A stretch of DNA of 64,000 bases from Macrophomina tecta (Eukaryota > Ascomycota > Dothideomycetes > Botryosphaeriales > Botryosphaeriaceae), in contig JAKSGN010000022.1 in assembly GCA_024180945.1 (NCBI GenBank), forward strand, positions 806,001 to 870,000, read 5' to 3'. The translations under genes and the position numbers were made by a program. Shown in pieces: positions 31,736 through 43,939 of the stretch (its first letter is position 1; the number at the start of each line of letters is the position of its first letter). The notes under the pieces were generated by a model. It did no database searches. It was not told the DNA's origin and worked only from the letters and a program-made list of their open reading frames with translations.

Positions 31736-34700
31736 ATAGTATTATTATATACTTATAGAGTTCTAGTTTTATTTTAAAAATTATCTTTTATTCTTTTCTT
31801 TTTTTAATTCTAACTAAGTAATAATTTTTTCTAAGATCTAGCTTTATAAATACTTTATATTTTTTAACTTATTCTAGAGCTTATTAATATATAGAAATAG
31901 ATATTAGTTCTTAATTATAATATTATTAAATTATTAATAGTTAATATAGAGGTATAACTTACTATTTTTCTTAGAAATAAAGAAAATTAAATATTTAGCT
32001 AATAATATTAATAGTTAAATATATTTTTATTTAAGATTTTTTTTAATATATTTTTTTAAAGCTTCTATTTTCTTCTTTAATAAGAAGTAAATAGGCTTAT
32101 AAGTTAGTTTTATTTCTAGCTTAAGTAAAATTTTATAGTTTTATAGTTAATTCTTAAATAAGTCTTTTTTTTCTCTTTTCTAGTAAATAGTAACTAAGTT
32201 ATAATACTTTTTAAGTACTATTTCTATTTTTAAAATTAGAGATATTTCTTATAATTACTATTATATTTCTAAACTATTATATTATTTTTTTTAATTTTTA
32301 TAGAATTATCTTCTCTAATAGAAGTTAGATAGTTTTTATTTCTTAGTTTTTTTATTAGGTCTTAGCTAGTACTCTTTATTATACTACTAGTAAGGGTTTA
32401 ATATATATAAGATAGATTTATTATTCTTAGTATTATATATAGCTAAATATCTCTTTTAAGATTATCTAGATATTTATAGAAGATTTTAAAGCTACTAATT
32501 ACTTTTATAAAGTCTTACTTTTAGTTTTATACTTTCTTTATATAGTTCTTTATAATAAGTATTATATCTAATTTTTAAAAATACTTAACTTAGTAGGGTT
32601 TACTCTACTTAAAATACTATATTTTACTAAAAAAATATAAAGCGCTAAGGCTTAGGTAAAGGATTACTAAGCTATATTATAAATAATATAGCCTAGTAAG
32701 TGGTCGGAAAAAAATAACTCTCTAAGAAGAAAGAATAAATAGAAGATTTAATAAAGAAAGATAAGAGAAGAGATAAGAATATAAAATAAAGCTTTTATTA
32801 GCTTATATCTTATTTCTTAGTATTACGCGTCTTAAAGAGCGAAATTATAGTACTATCTAGAGCTTCTTATATATACTTATTTCTTATAAGTAGATTCTTC
32901 TAGATTTACTTATATTAGAAATCCAACGAGGGTAATTTATAAGAAATAAGATTCTAGCCCTAATTCTTATTTATTTTATATAATTTTTATATCGTAATAC
33001 CTGGAAATAATTAAACTTTTATAATATATAAAAGAAATTTTAGTAGGGGCTATACCCGTTTAGTTATTAGTTAGTAAAATAGGGTAGCAAATTTTACTAT
33101 CTTAGTTTACTACCGTGGTTTACTACCATAGGTTACTACTACTATAACTCTAAGGTATATTTATTATATACCTTAAGTAGTATTCTAATATCTAAGGTAG
33201 TATATTAATAAGCTACGCTTATATAAGCTTACTTATTAATATTTAATAAAAAATAATATTTTATATACTATAGTTCTAGTTCTATCTTAGGCTTTTTTTA
33301 AGATTATTATTAATACTATTATTACTAGGCCTTATACTATTATTTAAGTTAATAGTACTAGAATTATTTTTACTAGAGTTAGAAATATTATTTTACTTAA
33401 TAAAGCTTATTTCTATAATAGAATTATATTTTACTAAAAAGATTTTATCTTCTATATTATAGTTCTAGTTTTAACTTATACTACTATTAGAGTTATTTAT
33501 ATAGTTACTATATTTAGGCCTTATACTAGCTACTTTCTATCTTATACTAAAAATATATTTTTAGAAGATATTTAGTAGTTCTTATTTAATATTCTTATAA
33601 TTACTCTTAGGGTTTTCGATAAGATTCTAAATATTTTATTATAGAAAGAGTATATTACTTACTTAGGTAATAAAAAAGTTATAAGTTCTAAGCTAAAATA
33701 TTCTAAAAATAATATTATATTCTAAAATTCTTTAGATATTAAAGATAATCTAATTAAAATATTTATTAATTTCTAGTAAAACTTCTTTTATTTTAATATA
33801 TATCTATTTTTTTTTATAGTTAGTATTTTTTTATTAAATTTACTAAGAGAGTAGAATTCTTTTTTTAATAAGAAATATTTAATTCTTATATTAGTTTATT
33901 ATAGATAAAGTCTCTACTTAATCTACTATTAACTAGTATTAAGATTATACGCTTTTATAAAATTTTAGTAATCTTAAATTATTTCTAAAGTTTCTTTTTA
34001 GTAAGAGTTTCCATCTTTAATATATATAATACTATATAAAGAAACCTAGACTATAGCCCCTAGATTAATTTTAATACTATAGGACTATCTAGTTTTTTAG
34101 CTTTAAATAGCTATAGACTTTACTATATATATAGTCTTTTTATTTATTAACTTAAAGATATACTTACTTCTAATTAGTTTATTTATTAGTATATAACTAT
34201 TTCTACTAGTAGACTATATTCTTTTATATCTAGTATTAGAAAGCTAGTATATTAAGTAGTTATTTCTTAATAGTATAGTATTATAAGTATAGTTTTCTTT
34301 ATAATAATAAGTTCATACTTCTTTTTATCTTATTTAATTTAGGTTTTTTTAGAGGATTTCTTAGTACTATATTTATAGTATTATAAGGGCTAATCTTCTT
34401 TTATAGAGTATCTAGATTATATAAATAAGTTAATTATTCTTATTTATTATTTCTATACTAATTTTATACTTAGCTATAAGGTACTTAAGTTTTAAAAAAA
34501 TTATAGAGTTTAGTATAGCTTCTATTTTATTATTTATTAAGTTATATAGTTCTTTAATCTCGCTATTTATAAGCTTCTCGTCTATAGAAAAGCTATTAAT
34601 AATATTATTAATTTTAATAACTTCTTTATTCCTAGTTATTATACTAAATTATTATAGTTTATAGAGGTACTATTCTAATATATCTTTACTACTTTAGTAT

Positions 34701-35544
34701 GTCTAATAGTTATTATTATAGTAGACTATCTAGTATAGTATATTATAGTTATCTTAGTAGAATACGACTAATACTTCGTATTAGGTACTTAAGATCTACT
34801 TTTTATCTTTCTTATTATAAGAATTCTATAGATACTTAGAAGAGAAGTACTTATTACTATTATAAATAATATAAAGTTAATCTTTATAGCGCTACTTCTA
34901 CTTATTTATTTAGTTTAGATTAGGTTCTTTAGATTTCTTATTATTATTTTAACTATTATTATTACTCTTCTTAGAATTCTATTAATTAGCTATATTAAGA
35001 GCTATAGTATCTTCGTCTTTAAAAGTTATTTTTTTATAATAAGGCTTTAAGATATTAGCTAGTCGAGAATCTATTTTCTATTTATATATATAACTATTAA
35101 TTTAAAATGTAAGGTCTACTATCTTCTAAAAAATAAATAAGTATTTATAAATAATTATATTCTTTTTAACTTCTTTCTTTAGGCCTTTATAGAAGAGGTT
35201 ATAAAAAGTTTTATTTAACTATTTAAGATAGACTATAAGCTATTAAAACTTAGTTATATAAATAGCTATAGATTCTAGTTATTTAATAGTTATAATATTA
35301 TTAGAGACTTTATAAACTTTATCTTAATTATTAAAAATAGTTCTAAGATTATCTATAAATTTTATATAGATACTAAAGATTTTTTTAGTCTTTTTCTATC
35401 TCTTCTTAAGAAAGTATTTATTAGCTAAATAGTTATAAAGATATAGTTCTATTTATATCTTTATTATTTCTCTAAGATAGATTAATATAAAAAATACTTC
35501 CTTAGTATTACTATTAAATTATACTTAATTAAACTAGAGATAGT

Positions 35545-35710
35545 TATTACGAACACGCCTCTATATATAGAGTTATTAGGGTAAACTAGCTACTAGGCTA
35601 GTTATTACTATATCTTTTATTAACTAACTAGCTACTCACAGTTAGCGAGATGTTAGCCGAATAGCTTTATAGTAATAACTAAAACCTAATATAGTCGCCG
35701 CGCTATAATA
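35545..35710. repeat. Solo LTR (166 bp), TRIM-related family
   Basis: Begins TATTACGAACACGCC, ends CTATAATA, and is bounded by ATAGT on both sides (35,540-35,544 and 35,711-35,715). Less mutated than its partner at 28,593. Confidence 0.85.
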
Positions 35711-36062
35711 ATAGTATTATATTTAAAATAGAAAGAATTAAAGCTTTTTTTTATTTTTATTAAACTTCTTAAATACTACTACTTTAATCTTAGTAGTATT
35801 TTACTTTATTATATATTTAATTAGTTAAGTATTTTAAGTTTTTAGCTTCTTAATAAGCTATAAAAGCTTAGCTCTAGTAGACTTTATTTATTATATAGGC
35901 TAAGTTAGTTTCTAGGTATTCTAAATTTAATTCTTAGCTAAGTTAATCTCTATCTAAGATTCTAGTACTATTACTATTTTCTAAACTTATTAGAAGGTAA
36001 TACCTTATCTATTAAAATTTAATCTTAGAGCCTTTCCCTTCTTATAAGAATAATAGTTAAAG

Positions 36063-36518
36063 TATAATAAGTAGGCCTCTATCTCTAAGAATCTAAATAC
36101 TAAAGAGAGAGAAAATCTATTAAAAAAGATTTTTCTTAAGTAGATATAAAAAGAGAGTAAGAATAAGTTAAATATATAATAAGACTAAGTACTATATATA
36201 AAGACTATATTACTAATAGAGTCTAAATTCTATTATTAAAGTTAACTATAAAGGTTAAAGCTATCTAAGAAGTATAGTTTATATATAAGTAGAAAAGTAT
36301 ATATAATCTAGTATTTATAAAGTTTATCTATATAGGTGGTCTAAACTATTTAAACTAGTATTTAAGAGTTTATTCTGCTAAGCTCTTATAAACTAATAAA
36401 CTAGTAGGGCATTACGTGATCCCTGTCTTTTCTAATAGACCTTTCCCGGCGTTTGTCTGCGCCCCGCTTGTTTCTTTCCCCCATCTGTCCCAGGTCCTGT
36501 AAAGGCTGCGCCGTAACA
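36063..36518 (-). repeat. TE3 5' LTR (456 bp), half RIP-mutated
   Basis: The left three quarters are AT-rich like the other LTR. From about 36,405 on the sequence is GC-rich (for example CCTTTCCCGGCGTTTGTCTG) where the left LTR has the RIP-converted equivalent. Ends GCCGTAACA. Confidence 0.85.
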
Positions 36519-37612
36519 TTTGGTTGTGCTTAGGAAATTGGCTTGGCAGAAGCAGTGGTTCTTTAACAGGACGCTGCGCCGACTAGTTCACAAGAAGAAC
36601 CATCAATTACAATTTTTTTTTTCTTTTTTTTTCTTGGCCAAATTTAATACTTTCTTTCTGGAAGCCCCGCCACTTGAGCCTGGCCAGCCTGGGCCTTGTC
36701 TTCTTTAATTTTCTGGACGTGACTGCTGTGGATTTTCTCCTGCTTGCCCTGGCAGCAACCTGGCTGCAGGACTTCGTTGAATATGCCTTGTTCGCTTGTG
36801 TTTTTGGCCTTCAGGGCCTCCGTTTCCCTGGCCCTCAGCTCCCTTCTCTTTGCCTACCGGCTTTCCAAGACCTCCCACCGGGGGCACGCCTCTCAAAACC
36901 CCGTAAACAAAGACAACGCTGCTTATCAACGCAAGCCCATTGAGGTTGACGCTCACAAGCGACAGGAGGATCCAAAATGACGGCGAGCTTCATGCGGAGA
37001 TGTATGGTGGCGGAAGCGGGCATGGCCTACCTAGTTCGGCTAGCGGCATGGTGTCTGTGCGATGTGATATTGCCACGCGGAGGCATGACTGCTGGAAAGG
37101 GAAGTGGACCTGACTTGAGCCAACCGCACTGGTTAAGCGACAAGGCCGAGTGGGTTTAGTCGGAGGAGCTGGGCTTCGTCCGTGAGCGAGGGCTATAGCA
37201 GACATGGTGGATAGGTGGCCGGTACGGGAGTATTTACGGACGTAACCAAGCTCTCCAACGGTCGCTCTGTGTGATGGCAGCGGCGTGGACAAAGTGCATC
37301 CGGCACCGGACCATGTGGAAGCGCTGGGAAGGGAGGCTGGCAATTCGCGGGCACTCGCAGACGAATGGATCCGGGTGCATCTGCGGTCGCACATGGCCGC
37401 TGGATGGAAGCACTGGCGGCTGCCCGACGTCACCGCCTCGGGGAAGGAGGCGATGAGTCCGGGGGCGGCGGTCGGCGACCGTCCAATGATTGCCGGTGGC
37501 CGGGCCTCGTCCAGTCGGGCGGCTTCTCCACGCTCCCTCTCCTCTCCGCTGTGGCCGTGCCAGTTCTCGCGCGGAAGAGGCGAAGCATGCGAGACAAAAG
37601 GCAAACACCACA
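36519..37612. other. GC-normal intergenic DNA upstream of the DUF202 gene
   Basis: First unique DNA after the transposon nest. Open frames on both strands overlap each other, lack splice structure and resemble nothing I know. Contains a T-rich tract at 36,611-36,632. Probably promoter and 5' UTR of the DUF202 gene. Confidence 0.5.
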
Positions 37613-38750
37613 ATGATGAGCAACAGCCCCGGCGACGAGCCGATCCGCCGCCGCCCCAGCTCCACCGATCCGCCGCTGCAGCACCAGCACGCCCAATCGC
37701 CGGTCGGCAGCCGGAGCACGCCATCGCCTCCCGGCCGCTGCTCACCACCAGCAGGCTCCCGCGCTACCACTCCCACCTCGCCCGCCGAACATACACCGGC
37801 CCGTCCGGCGGACGCTGCTGCCCCGCGCGATGTCGTAGATGGCCGAGACACGAAGAAGGCTGCCGCCCATGGGCCTCGCACCGCCGCGCACGACGCAGGT
37901 GCAGCCCGCGAGGAGGGCACTGCCGGCGACACCGTGCCCGAGCCCGGCGGCCGCGGCGACGACGCGGCTGAGGATGACACGGCGCTGAGCACCGCCAACG
38001 ACCGCGAGGCCACGGAGCTGACGTCCATCTCACGGCGCAGCGTCGCTGCTTCGGCGGACGGCGATGCCGTCTCGGAGGTGCCGACGGCCGCCGATGCGTG
38101 CTCGGCGCGCGAGAGGAGAAAGTGCCAGCTCGCGAGGCAGAGGGTCGGGTGGACGGATAGGGTGGCGAGGTGGTGGAGGAGACATGTCAGCGTGACGGTT
38201 GCGGCGGGCGGCATGAGGGACCATTTGGGTGAGTCGTGCTTCTTTGCTTCGCCTGCGCTGCTCACTCGATGGAGTATCGAGGCCCGGGCCCCGAGAGAAA
38301 CTGGCATCGGTTTTTGGGGTGCTGACGCGGGCAATTTGCTTCTTAGCCCTCGAACGCACCTTTCTGGGCTACCTGCGCACTTCCATCGCCCTCTCGATGA
38401 TGGGCGTGATCACGGCTCAGGTCATGCGTTTGCAACACGCACCCAATCCAGACCCGAAGTTTGGCTACTATGCTCTCGGCAAGCCGCTCGCTGGTGTATT
38501 CATCACTTCCGCCATTCTAGTTGTACTGCTGGGTGCGATTCGCTGCTGGCGCCAGCAGGATGCTATGGTGCGCGGTAAGGTCCATGCAGGAGGATGGGAG
38601 ATCCTGACCATCATGATAGGAAGTTTAGTGGTGAGTATTTGCCAATGCTGCTGCCGAATGGTGGTTGCTGACTTCCATCAGCTCATGACCATTTTGTTTG
38701 CTTTGTTACTCGGCGTGTGGATCAAGAAAGAGAGGGAGGGTGAAGATTAA
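37613..38750 (+). CDS. DUF202-domain membrane protein
   Basis: Three exons: 37,613-38,228, 38,347-38,630, 38,682-38,750; 322 residues. Introns begin GTGAGT and end CTTAG and CATCAG; the second (51 bp, a multiple of 3) has the branch GCTGAC, and removing it joins GSLV to LMTILFALLLG, completing a third membrane helix. The N-terminal 190 residues are Pro/Ala/Arg-rich and look disordered. Across the first junction the protein reads RDHLALERTFLGYLRTS, the DUF202 signature (R..LA.ERT...YLRT). Helices lie around ALSMMGVITAQVM, AGVFITSAILVVLLGAI and the C terminus. DUF202 proteins are small membrane proteins of unknown biochemical role; some are fused to polyphosphate-related domains, not seen here. 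A second ATG directly follows the first. Confidence 0.85.
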
Positions 38751-38917
38751 CAAACACCCATTGACACCGAGTTAAATGCCAAGAAGATGCTAGCATAATG
38801 GCCCATAGAGTACCCGCCATACGACTGCCAACCAGGAACACCCTCTCTGTGATGAAACTAGACCACCACCACCGGTGACCATATCTGCTTCCCGCAGGGA
38901 AAACCAATCAAGTCCCA

Positions 38918-39784
38918 TCACACGCCCTCCCCGACTCCCTCATCGTCATCATCCGGGGCATCCCACCACTCAATATCTGCCTTCATCTGGTCCAGCATGG
39001 CTCCGAGCTCCTTGCCATCCACGCCCCACGCCTCCCTATCCGCGCCACGGCTCTTGGCCAGCGCCGCAACGAAGCCCTCGAGCAGCTCGTACATGCCGTG
39101 GTTGTCGGTGCCGCTCGCCTGCAGGTGCAACTCGCGGTGCAGCTTCCACAGGCTGTGCAGCGTGCGCCCGAGCGACGCCTCCAGACTGCGCTACGCAGAA
39201 TCAATGAGCGTGTGCAATCAAAAAGAGTGAAGGGCGAAGGGTGTAGGAGTTGCGGGGCTTACAAGCGCCTGGCGGTCCTTGTCGATGACCACGCGCGTGA
39301 TCAGGTACGGGATGCGCGCGTCCTGCTGCCTCATACCCCGGCCCATCGCCTCCTCGATCCGCTCCGTGTACCGCTGGATGTCCATCGCCTGCGCCCTCAG
39401 GCGCTCCGTCGTCGCGCGGTGTTCGTGGATGAGCTCCTTGATGGTCGGGTCGGACTGGCGCGGCACGCGAGGTGCCGGCTGCCTCGTGTTCGGCGGGTCA
39501 TTGTTGTTGTGGGTGGAGGGCTGGATCTGGTTCACGGTTGCGGATTGGGTGTGGTCTGCGTTCTGCTGGTGGGGGGAAGGAGCTGGTCAGTGTGCTGTTG
39601 GTGGGGGCGGGCCGTTGTTCGGGTTGGTACGATACCATCATAGCGACGGTGCTGTTGGGCGTGGAGTGGTCGGTGGATGGGTGTTAAAGGGAAGAATGCG
39701 GTGACGTACGAGGACTTGTTGGCTGGCCGCCCTGCCTTCTTGGTTGAGGATGGCTTGGGGTGCCGGGGCAGTGGGCGGAGCCAT
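38918..39784 (-). CDS. Conserved-looking hypothetical protein, helical, 216 aa
   Basis: Three exons read on the minus strand: 39,784-39,710, 39,565-39,263, 39,190-38,918, all phase 0 junctions with GTACGT...CACCAG and GTAAGC...GCGTAG. The splice pattern joins three separate open frames into one, which supports a real gene. N terminus MAPPTAPAPQAILNQEGRAA; the middle is rich in charged heptad-like helix (ELIHEHRATTERLRAQAMDI); the C terminus is acidic (WWDAPDDDDEGVGEGV). No signal peptide or membrane segment. I do not recognise a family. The charged helices suggest a coiled-coil or scaffold role, which is only a guess. It converges on the DUF202 gene with 167 bp between the stops. Confidence 0.7.
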
Positions 39785-39854
39785 TCGTGCAGGGAGAAGA
39801 TTCAGTATGTATGGATGCTGTTGGAGTGTAGTGAAGAGTTGGTGTGAGAGAGGG

Positions 39855-39864
39855 CATATAAATA
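39855..39864 (-). promoter_or_regulatory. TATA-like box before the 216-aa gene
   Basis: The minus strand reads GTATTTATATG about 70 bp before the ATG at 39,784. The rest of 39,785-40,573 holds no recognisable gene; it includes the likely promoter of this gene and the 3' flank of FAN1. Confidence 0.35.
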
Positions 39865-40573
39865 CTAGATCAGGTTTGCCTTCCGGATCCCCTCAGACAA
39901 ACAGCAGTCCCGGCACGTGTGCTAGTCCGTGGTGCGACCACACGTCCTCCGCTCACTAAAATCGTTACTGTGTGTAGATACGTGACGGTAGATGGCCTGG
40001 TTCCCAGGTTTGTGGCCCGTGGAGGCTGAACATGAAGCAAAGTCATCCAATCAAGCAGCAGATTCTACTACATGCGCGCAGTTAGACGAATCAACTCACG
40101 TGTGTGGCCCAACATCACCATGTGCCTGCTTGTTCATATGCCTATCAGCCCGACTTACCGTAGCGTAATCAGGCGCAAGACTACACCACAGACAACTCTG
40201 GCTCCTGTGTTCCTGCCCATCTGTCTATCTCTGTTGCGACTTTGCAAGTAAATCAGCCTTTGAGTGAATGGGCTATAGGGGGTTAGATCATTCATGCAGA
40301 CACAAACGTGATTCAAGTCAAGTTATATGTTAAATCCGGTAGACTGCTTCAATTACATGTGTGTCTACTTCCCGTACTTAGAATAACTCGCAATCGCACT
40401 TTCCTCTTGCCCTCTTCGAAGAGGACTATCCTCACAGTCTCGACCTTCTCGCTCCATCAGACACTGCTGACATGCGCTGGTATCTCTCTTCCGCACACAG
40501 AAAATACCAGCCCAAAAACACAATACCCTACGCCACCGCCCACATCGCAAACCGCTCTAGCTCCCCACCCCTC

Positions 40574-43211
40574 CTACCCCACCCTTCTCACTTCCCTCGC
40601 AACAGCATTGCACAACTGCACCGCCACGCCCGCCCCGGTCAACACGTGAATCCACAGCCTCTGGGTATCGCTCAACCGATCATTTTCGCTCTTCACCTCC
40701 GCAAACATGACCTCTCCCTTCTCCGGATGCCACAGAAACAAGTCCGGCACGCCGCCACCGCGCTGCCCATACTCCTGCGCCATAACCCTACACACCGTCG
40801 CCAAGGCCTCGCCGTCAAAACACCGTGCAATCTCCAGCAAGTCCTCTAGCGCATATCCCCAATCCAGGCCGACAACACACGTCTTCCGCTCCGCATGCTG
40901 CTCCCACACCTCACGGATCAGGCGCCCCGCGCCGCCGTTCGCGATGACAGCAAGGCGGTGGTTGATCTCGGAGAGACGTGTCGGGAAGAAGGCGTCGGTG
41001 TGGAGGTCGAGTGGGCAGGTCTGGAAGGGGGTCTGGAAGACATTGGGCACGTACGCGAAGAGGACGTCGTAGAAGAGGAGTGCGAAGAGCGTGCGCAAGA
41101 TGCCGCCCTCGCTGTGGTAGCCCTTCCAGCCGCGCCCGCGATAGTACGACAGACACATCTGCTCGACGGTACACTCGCCGCCGCCCTCAAGCTCGTCGAG
41201 CCAGACGGTACGTTGGGCGGTGCCGCGACTGCTGGGGAAGGGAGACGTGGTTCGGCGTTTGGAGGTTGATGGTGGTGGTGGTGGTTGTTCACGCTCGATG
41301 CGGATGCCTTCGATGGTAACTTCGACGGGAGCGGCGAGGCGGACGTGGCTGAAGCAGTGTTGGAAGCGTTTGGCGATCTTGAGGGACTTTTCAAGCTTCG
41401 TGACACGCTTCTGGAGATCATAGTGGAAGATTTGGTGGACGAGATTGTCTTGGAGGCCTTCTTCGCAGGTCTGTAGTGCAATCTGCTTCCAATGCTTCTT
41501 CTGTGCCTCCTCGCTTCGCCCTTCTGAAGGGGTCAGGGCTGCCATATAGTGCTCTTCCAGTAACGCCTTCCGCTGGTACCAAGCACCACGGCGGGCCGCA
41601 TGGAAAAGTTGCTGTGTCAGCAGCTCTGTTAGTAGCTCATGCTCACGCTTGTGTTGTTTGAACTTTCCAAGTACGTAAGTGGCCTTGTGTACAATGCGAG
41701 TGTAAACCCAGGCCGGAGACAGCCGTCTCAAATATGCCCCCTCTCCGCTTATATAGATACTGTCTTCCTTGGCTTGTTCCTCCTGAAGTAGCGTCAGCCA
41801 CCGGGGATACACTTCTTCAAACAAGTCTAAAATCCCTTGCAGGTCCTTCAGGCTTGGGGGTCCATTGAACTCAAGGACGTTGTCAACCCGAAATTGTGTT
41901 CGAAGCGAGGCTTCGAACTCGAGTAATAGCGCTCTTGACGCGAAGATGTTCGCTGAACGCGAGACTATATAGTCTGGAAAATTTCGGCGTGCTATCCTTG
42001 CCAGGATGATGGTCGTGAGTGACTTTTCAGTCCATTCCGTGGAACGGTAGAAAACCAGGTGCACTCTTTCAAATAGCTTCAGTGCTGGTAGGGACAATCT
42101 GATACAAGGTCCTGTCTCGGCAAGAATCTTTCGAAGCCAATGTGTGTCCCGATTTGCATCTTCCGGCACCGGGGTATTCTCCCGCGTGGATTCGCTACCA
42201 GCCTCGCCTTCCACTGAATTTACAGATGTTCCTGTGTCGGACCTTTTCAGGCCCACCCATCCGAGACCTGTCTGCCTTTGGCTTGTGTTCCTGAAGGACT
42301 TCAGCAACTCTTGCTTGTTCTTTCCTTGTACTCTTGCATCCTTGGCCAAAGCTTTGAGCTCGTCGAGCTTTAGCAATGACGATGCTTCTTCCAATGTGGT
42401 GATGTGATCCTCAGATCTGTCGGCGAACGTGAAGGAAGATTCAAGCGTAGTGTTCTCGGGAGGCTGCAGCTCGCCCGGATTACTCTGGAGTGGAGTGCTC
42501 AATTCAGGCAAGGGCCTCGACTTCTGGAGAATCTCAATGGTCGTATCCATATCAGAGATGTCGCTGTGGTATCCTAGCGTATTGATGCGGTGCCAGGCAG
42601 ACGTTTTGCGGAGGAAGAGACGGACGTATCTGTTGTGGTCATGAGCTTTCTCCCAGCTATACAAGAAGATCACCATACAAGTACTGCGCTTCGTAGTCCA
42701 ATGCCCGCCACTGAGAAAAGACCTCTAATTCAGCCCTATCGAACAGATGGTGCTCTTCCTCCAAGACGGTATCGAGCGCGAGATTGAAGGCATCGACGTA
42801 TATCGAACTCCTCCCTTTTATCCATTTGCCCTTTTCGAGTCGCCCTTCCTGGCTTAAATTTTCAGCCACCTCTGCAGCCCGACCGATCTCGTAGGCTTCA
42901 ATGGCCTCTTTGTCCGTCTGGATGGGCAGCAGAGCGCTCTCAAGGTCGGTCCGAACAGTGGGCTTTGACTCGTCCGATTCCTCATCGTCACTGTCGGCGT
43001 CCGACTCAGGTATCACACTGGCGGATTTGGGCAAGTCTGGGGCGGAGTCGAGGTCCAAAGCATCGTCGTCTTCGCCGCGCTTGATGCGCTTCAAGGGTCG
43101 CGTCGGGGCGTCGTCATCAAAATTGGTGGACTTCTGGTGAGGAACCAGCGTGGTCTGCTTCTTACCCAGCATCTGGTTATGCTTGGACGGGCCTTGCTGC
43201 CGGAGAACCAT
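40574..43211 (-). CDS. FAN1: FAN1-type structure-specific nuclease (VRR-NUC)
   Basis: Two exons, 43,211-42,679 and 42,629-40,574, encode 862 residues. The 49-bp intron (GTATGG...AACAG, phase 2) restores the conserved run AQYLY-VRLFLRKTSAWHRI. FAN1 nucleases cut branched DNA, 5' flaps and interstrand crosslinks. The C-terminal VRR-NUC domain (about 800-862) shows GVPDLFLW and FAEVKSENDRLSDTQRLW, giving the PD-(D/E)xK residues D, E and K. Upstream are the helical TPR-like region and an early SAP-like stretch (about LLKLDELKALAKDARVQGKNKQELLKSF). The N terminus is acidic and basic with a likely nuclear signal (RPLKRIKRGEDDD). A typical UBZ zinc finger was not seen, as in many fungal homologues. 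Length fits the fungal family. Confidence 0.93.
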
Positions 43212-43939
43212 CCTGCAGCATCTCGTAGCATCTTAGAGGGGGTGAGTCGTGAGGTCAGCTCGGGAGCCTGCCGCCGGTCGCGCTAAGACGCGCCCTCGCC
43301 ACCACGCGAAATCACGTGAGAGGCTGGAAACCCCCGGTTGTTCTTCCATGCATTACCCTTGTCACTCCCGCTCCCCCGCATCCCTCCAGATGCTTGAAAC
43401 GACCATCTCCTCATCATCACTTTCCTCTCAGGGGACGCATGAACTGCAAATTGAAACCATTCCCGAAACCAATGAGTCCAGAACACAGTCGCCATGGATT
43501 CTGCTTCGAATGTTTCCCGCCGCTTCCGCAAAAGCACAGCGAATCCGCGAGCTGCATGCTGCAGAGCGGGCCGAGTTCTCCACTGACTTCTTGCTATCAT
43601 ATGTCAACGGGCACCTCCAACCCTCGCCTCCATTGGCTGCCCCGCAGCAGCTAGGCACGCCAATGTTCCTCGAGTCAGTACATTGCTACACCGCTCAAAT
43701 TGTCTCAAGATAGCACTCGCACATGTGGAGGCTCCGGAAGTCCCTCCACTCCACAATTGCCTTTATTGTGCAGTGCATCCATCATCTACGGGCGACAATG
43801 AATCAGGTAGCAACTCTCGAGCTTCTTATAAATCCATTCTCTTCTTTTCCAGAGCCGTGAGTGTAATCCGCGATTCCCATTGCCGTCTCTTCACACGTCC
43901 CTCGTCTTCTCGCTCCAGATAAACAAATCGACATCCACC
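43212..43939. promoter_or_regulatory. Divergent promoter region between FAN1 and the SDR gene
   Basis: 728 bp between two divergent start codons. A TATAAAT box at 43,827-43,833 lies 107 bp before the SDR ATG. Open frames here (longest about 154 codons on the plus strand) have no family resemblance and overlap frames on the other strand, so I do not call a gene. Confidence 0.5.

Larger units (their letters stand above)
27062..36518 (-). mobile_element. TE3: RIP-degraded Ty3/Gypsy retrotransposon
   Basis: Flanked by long terminal repeats 27,062-27,503 and 36,063-36,518. The bases outside are TTTAG on the left and TTTGG on the right, a target duplication with one RIP change. A Gypsy reverse transcriptase relic lies on the minus strand at about 31,626-31,735. 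Two solo LTRs of another family are nested inside. The rest (27,504-36,062) is AT-rich with stops in all frames and no other domain that I can name. Confidence 0.85.

Noticed and set aside
28593..35710. A single 7-kb LTR element bounded by the two 166-bp repeats
   Set aside because: Each repeat has its own different, perfect 5-bp duplication, which marks two solo LTRs.
36990..38334. Long minus-strand frames opposite the DUF202 gene
   Set aside because: Mirror frames caused by the GC-rich first exon; composition is low-complexity and the plus strand has the conserved domain.
43249..43713. 154-codon open frame between FAN1 and the SDR gene
   Set aside because: No family, no introns, overlapped by a frame on the other strand, and it would fill the divergent promoter.
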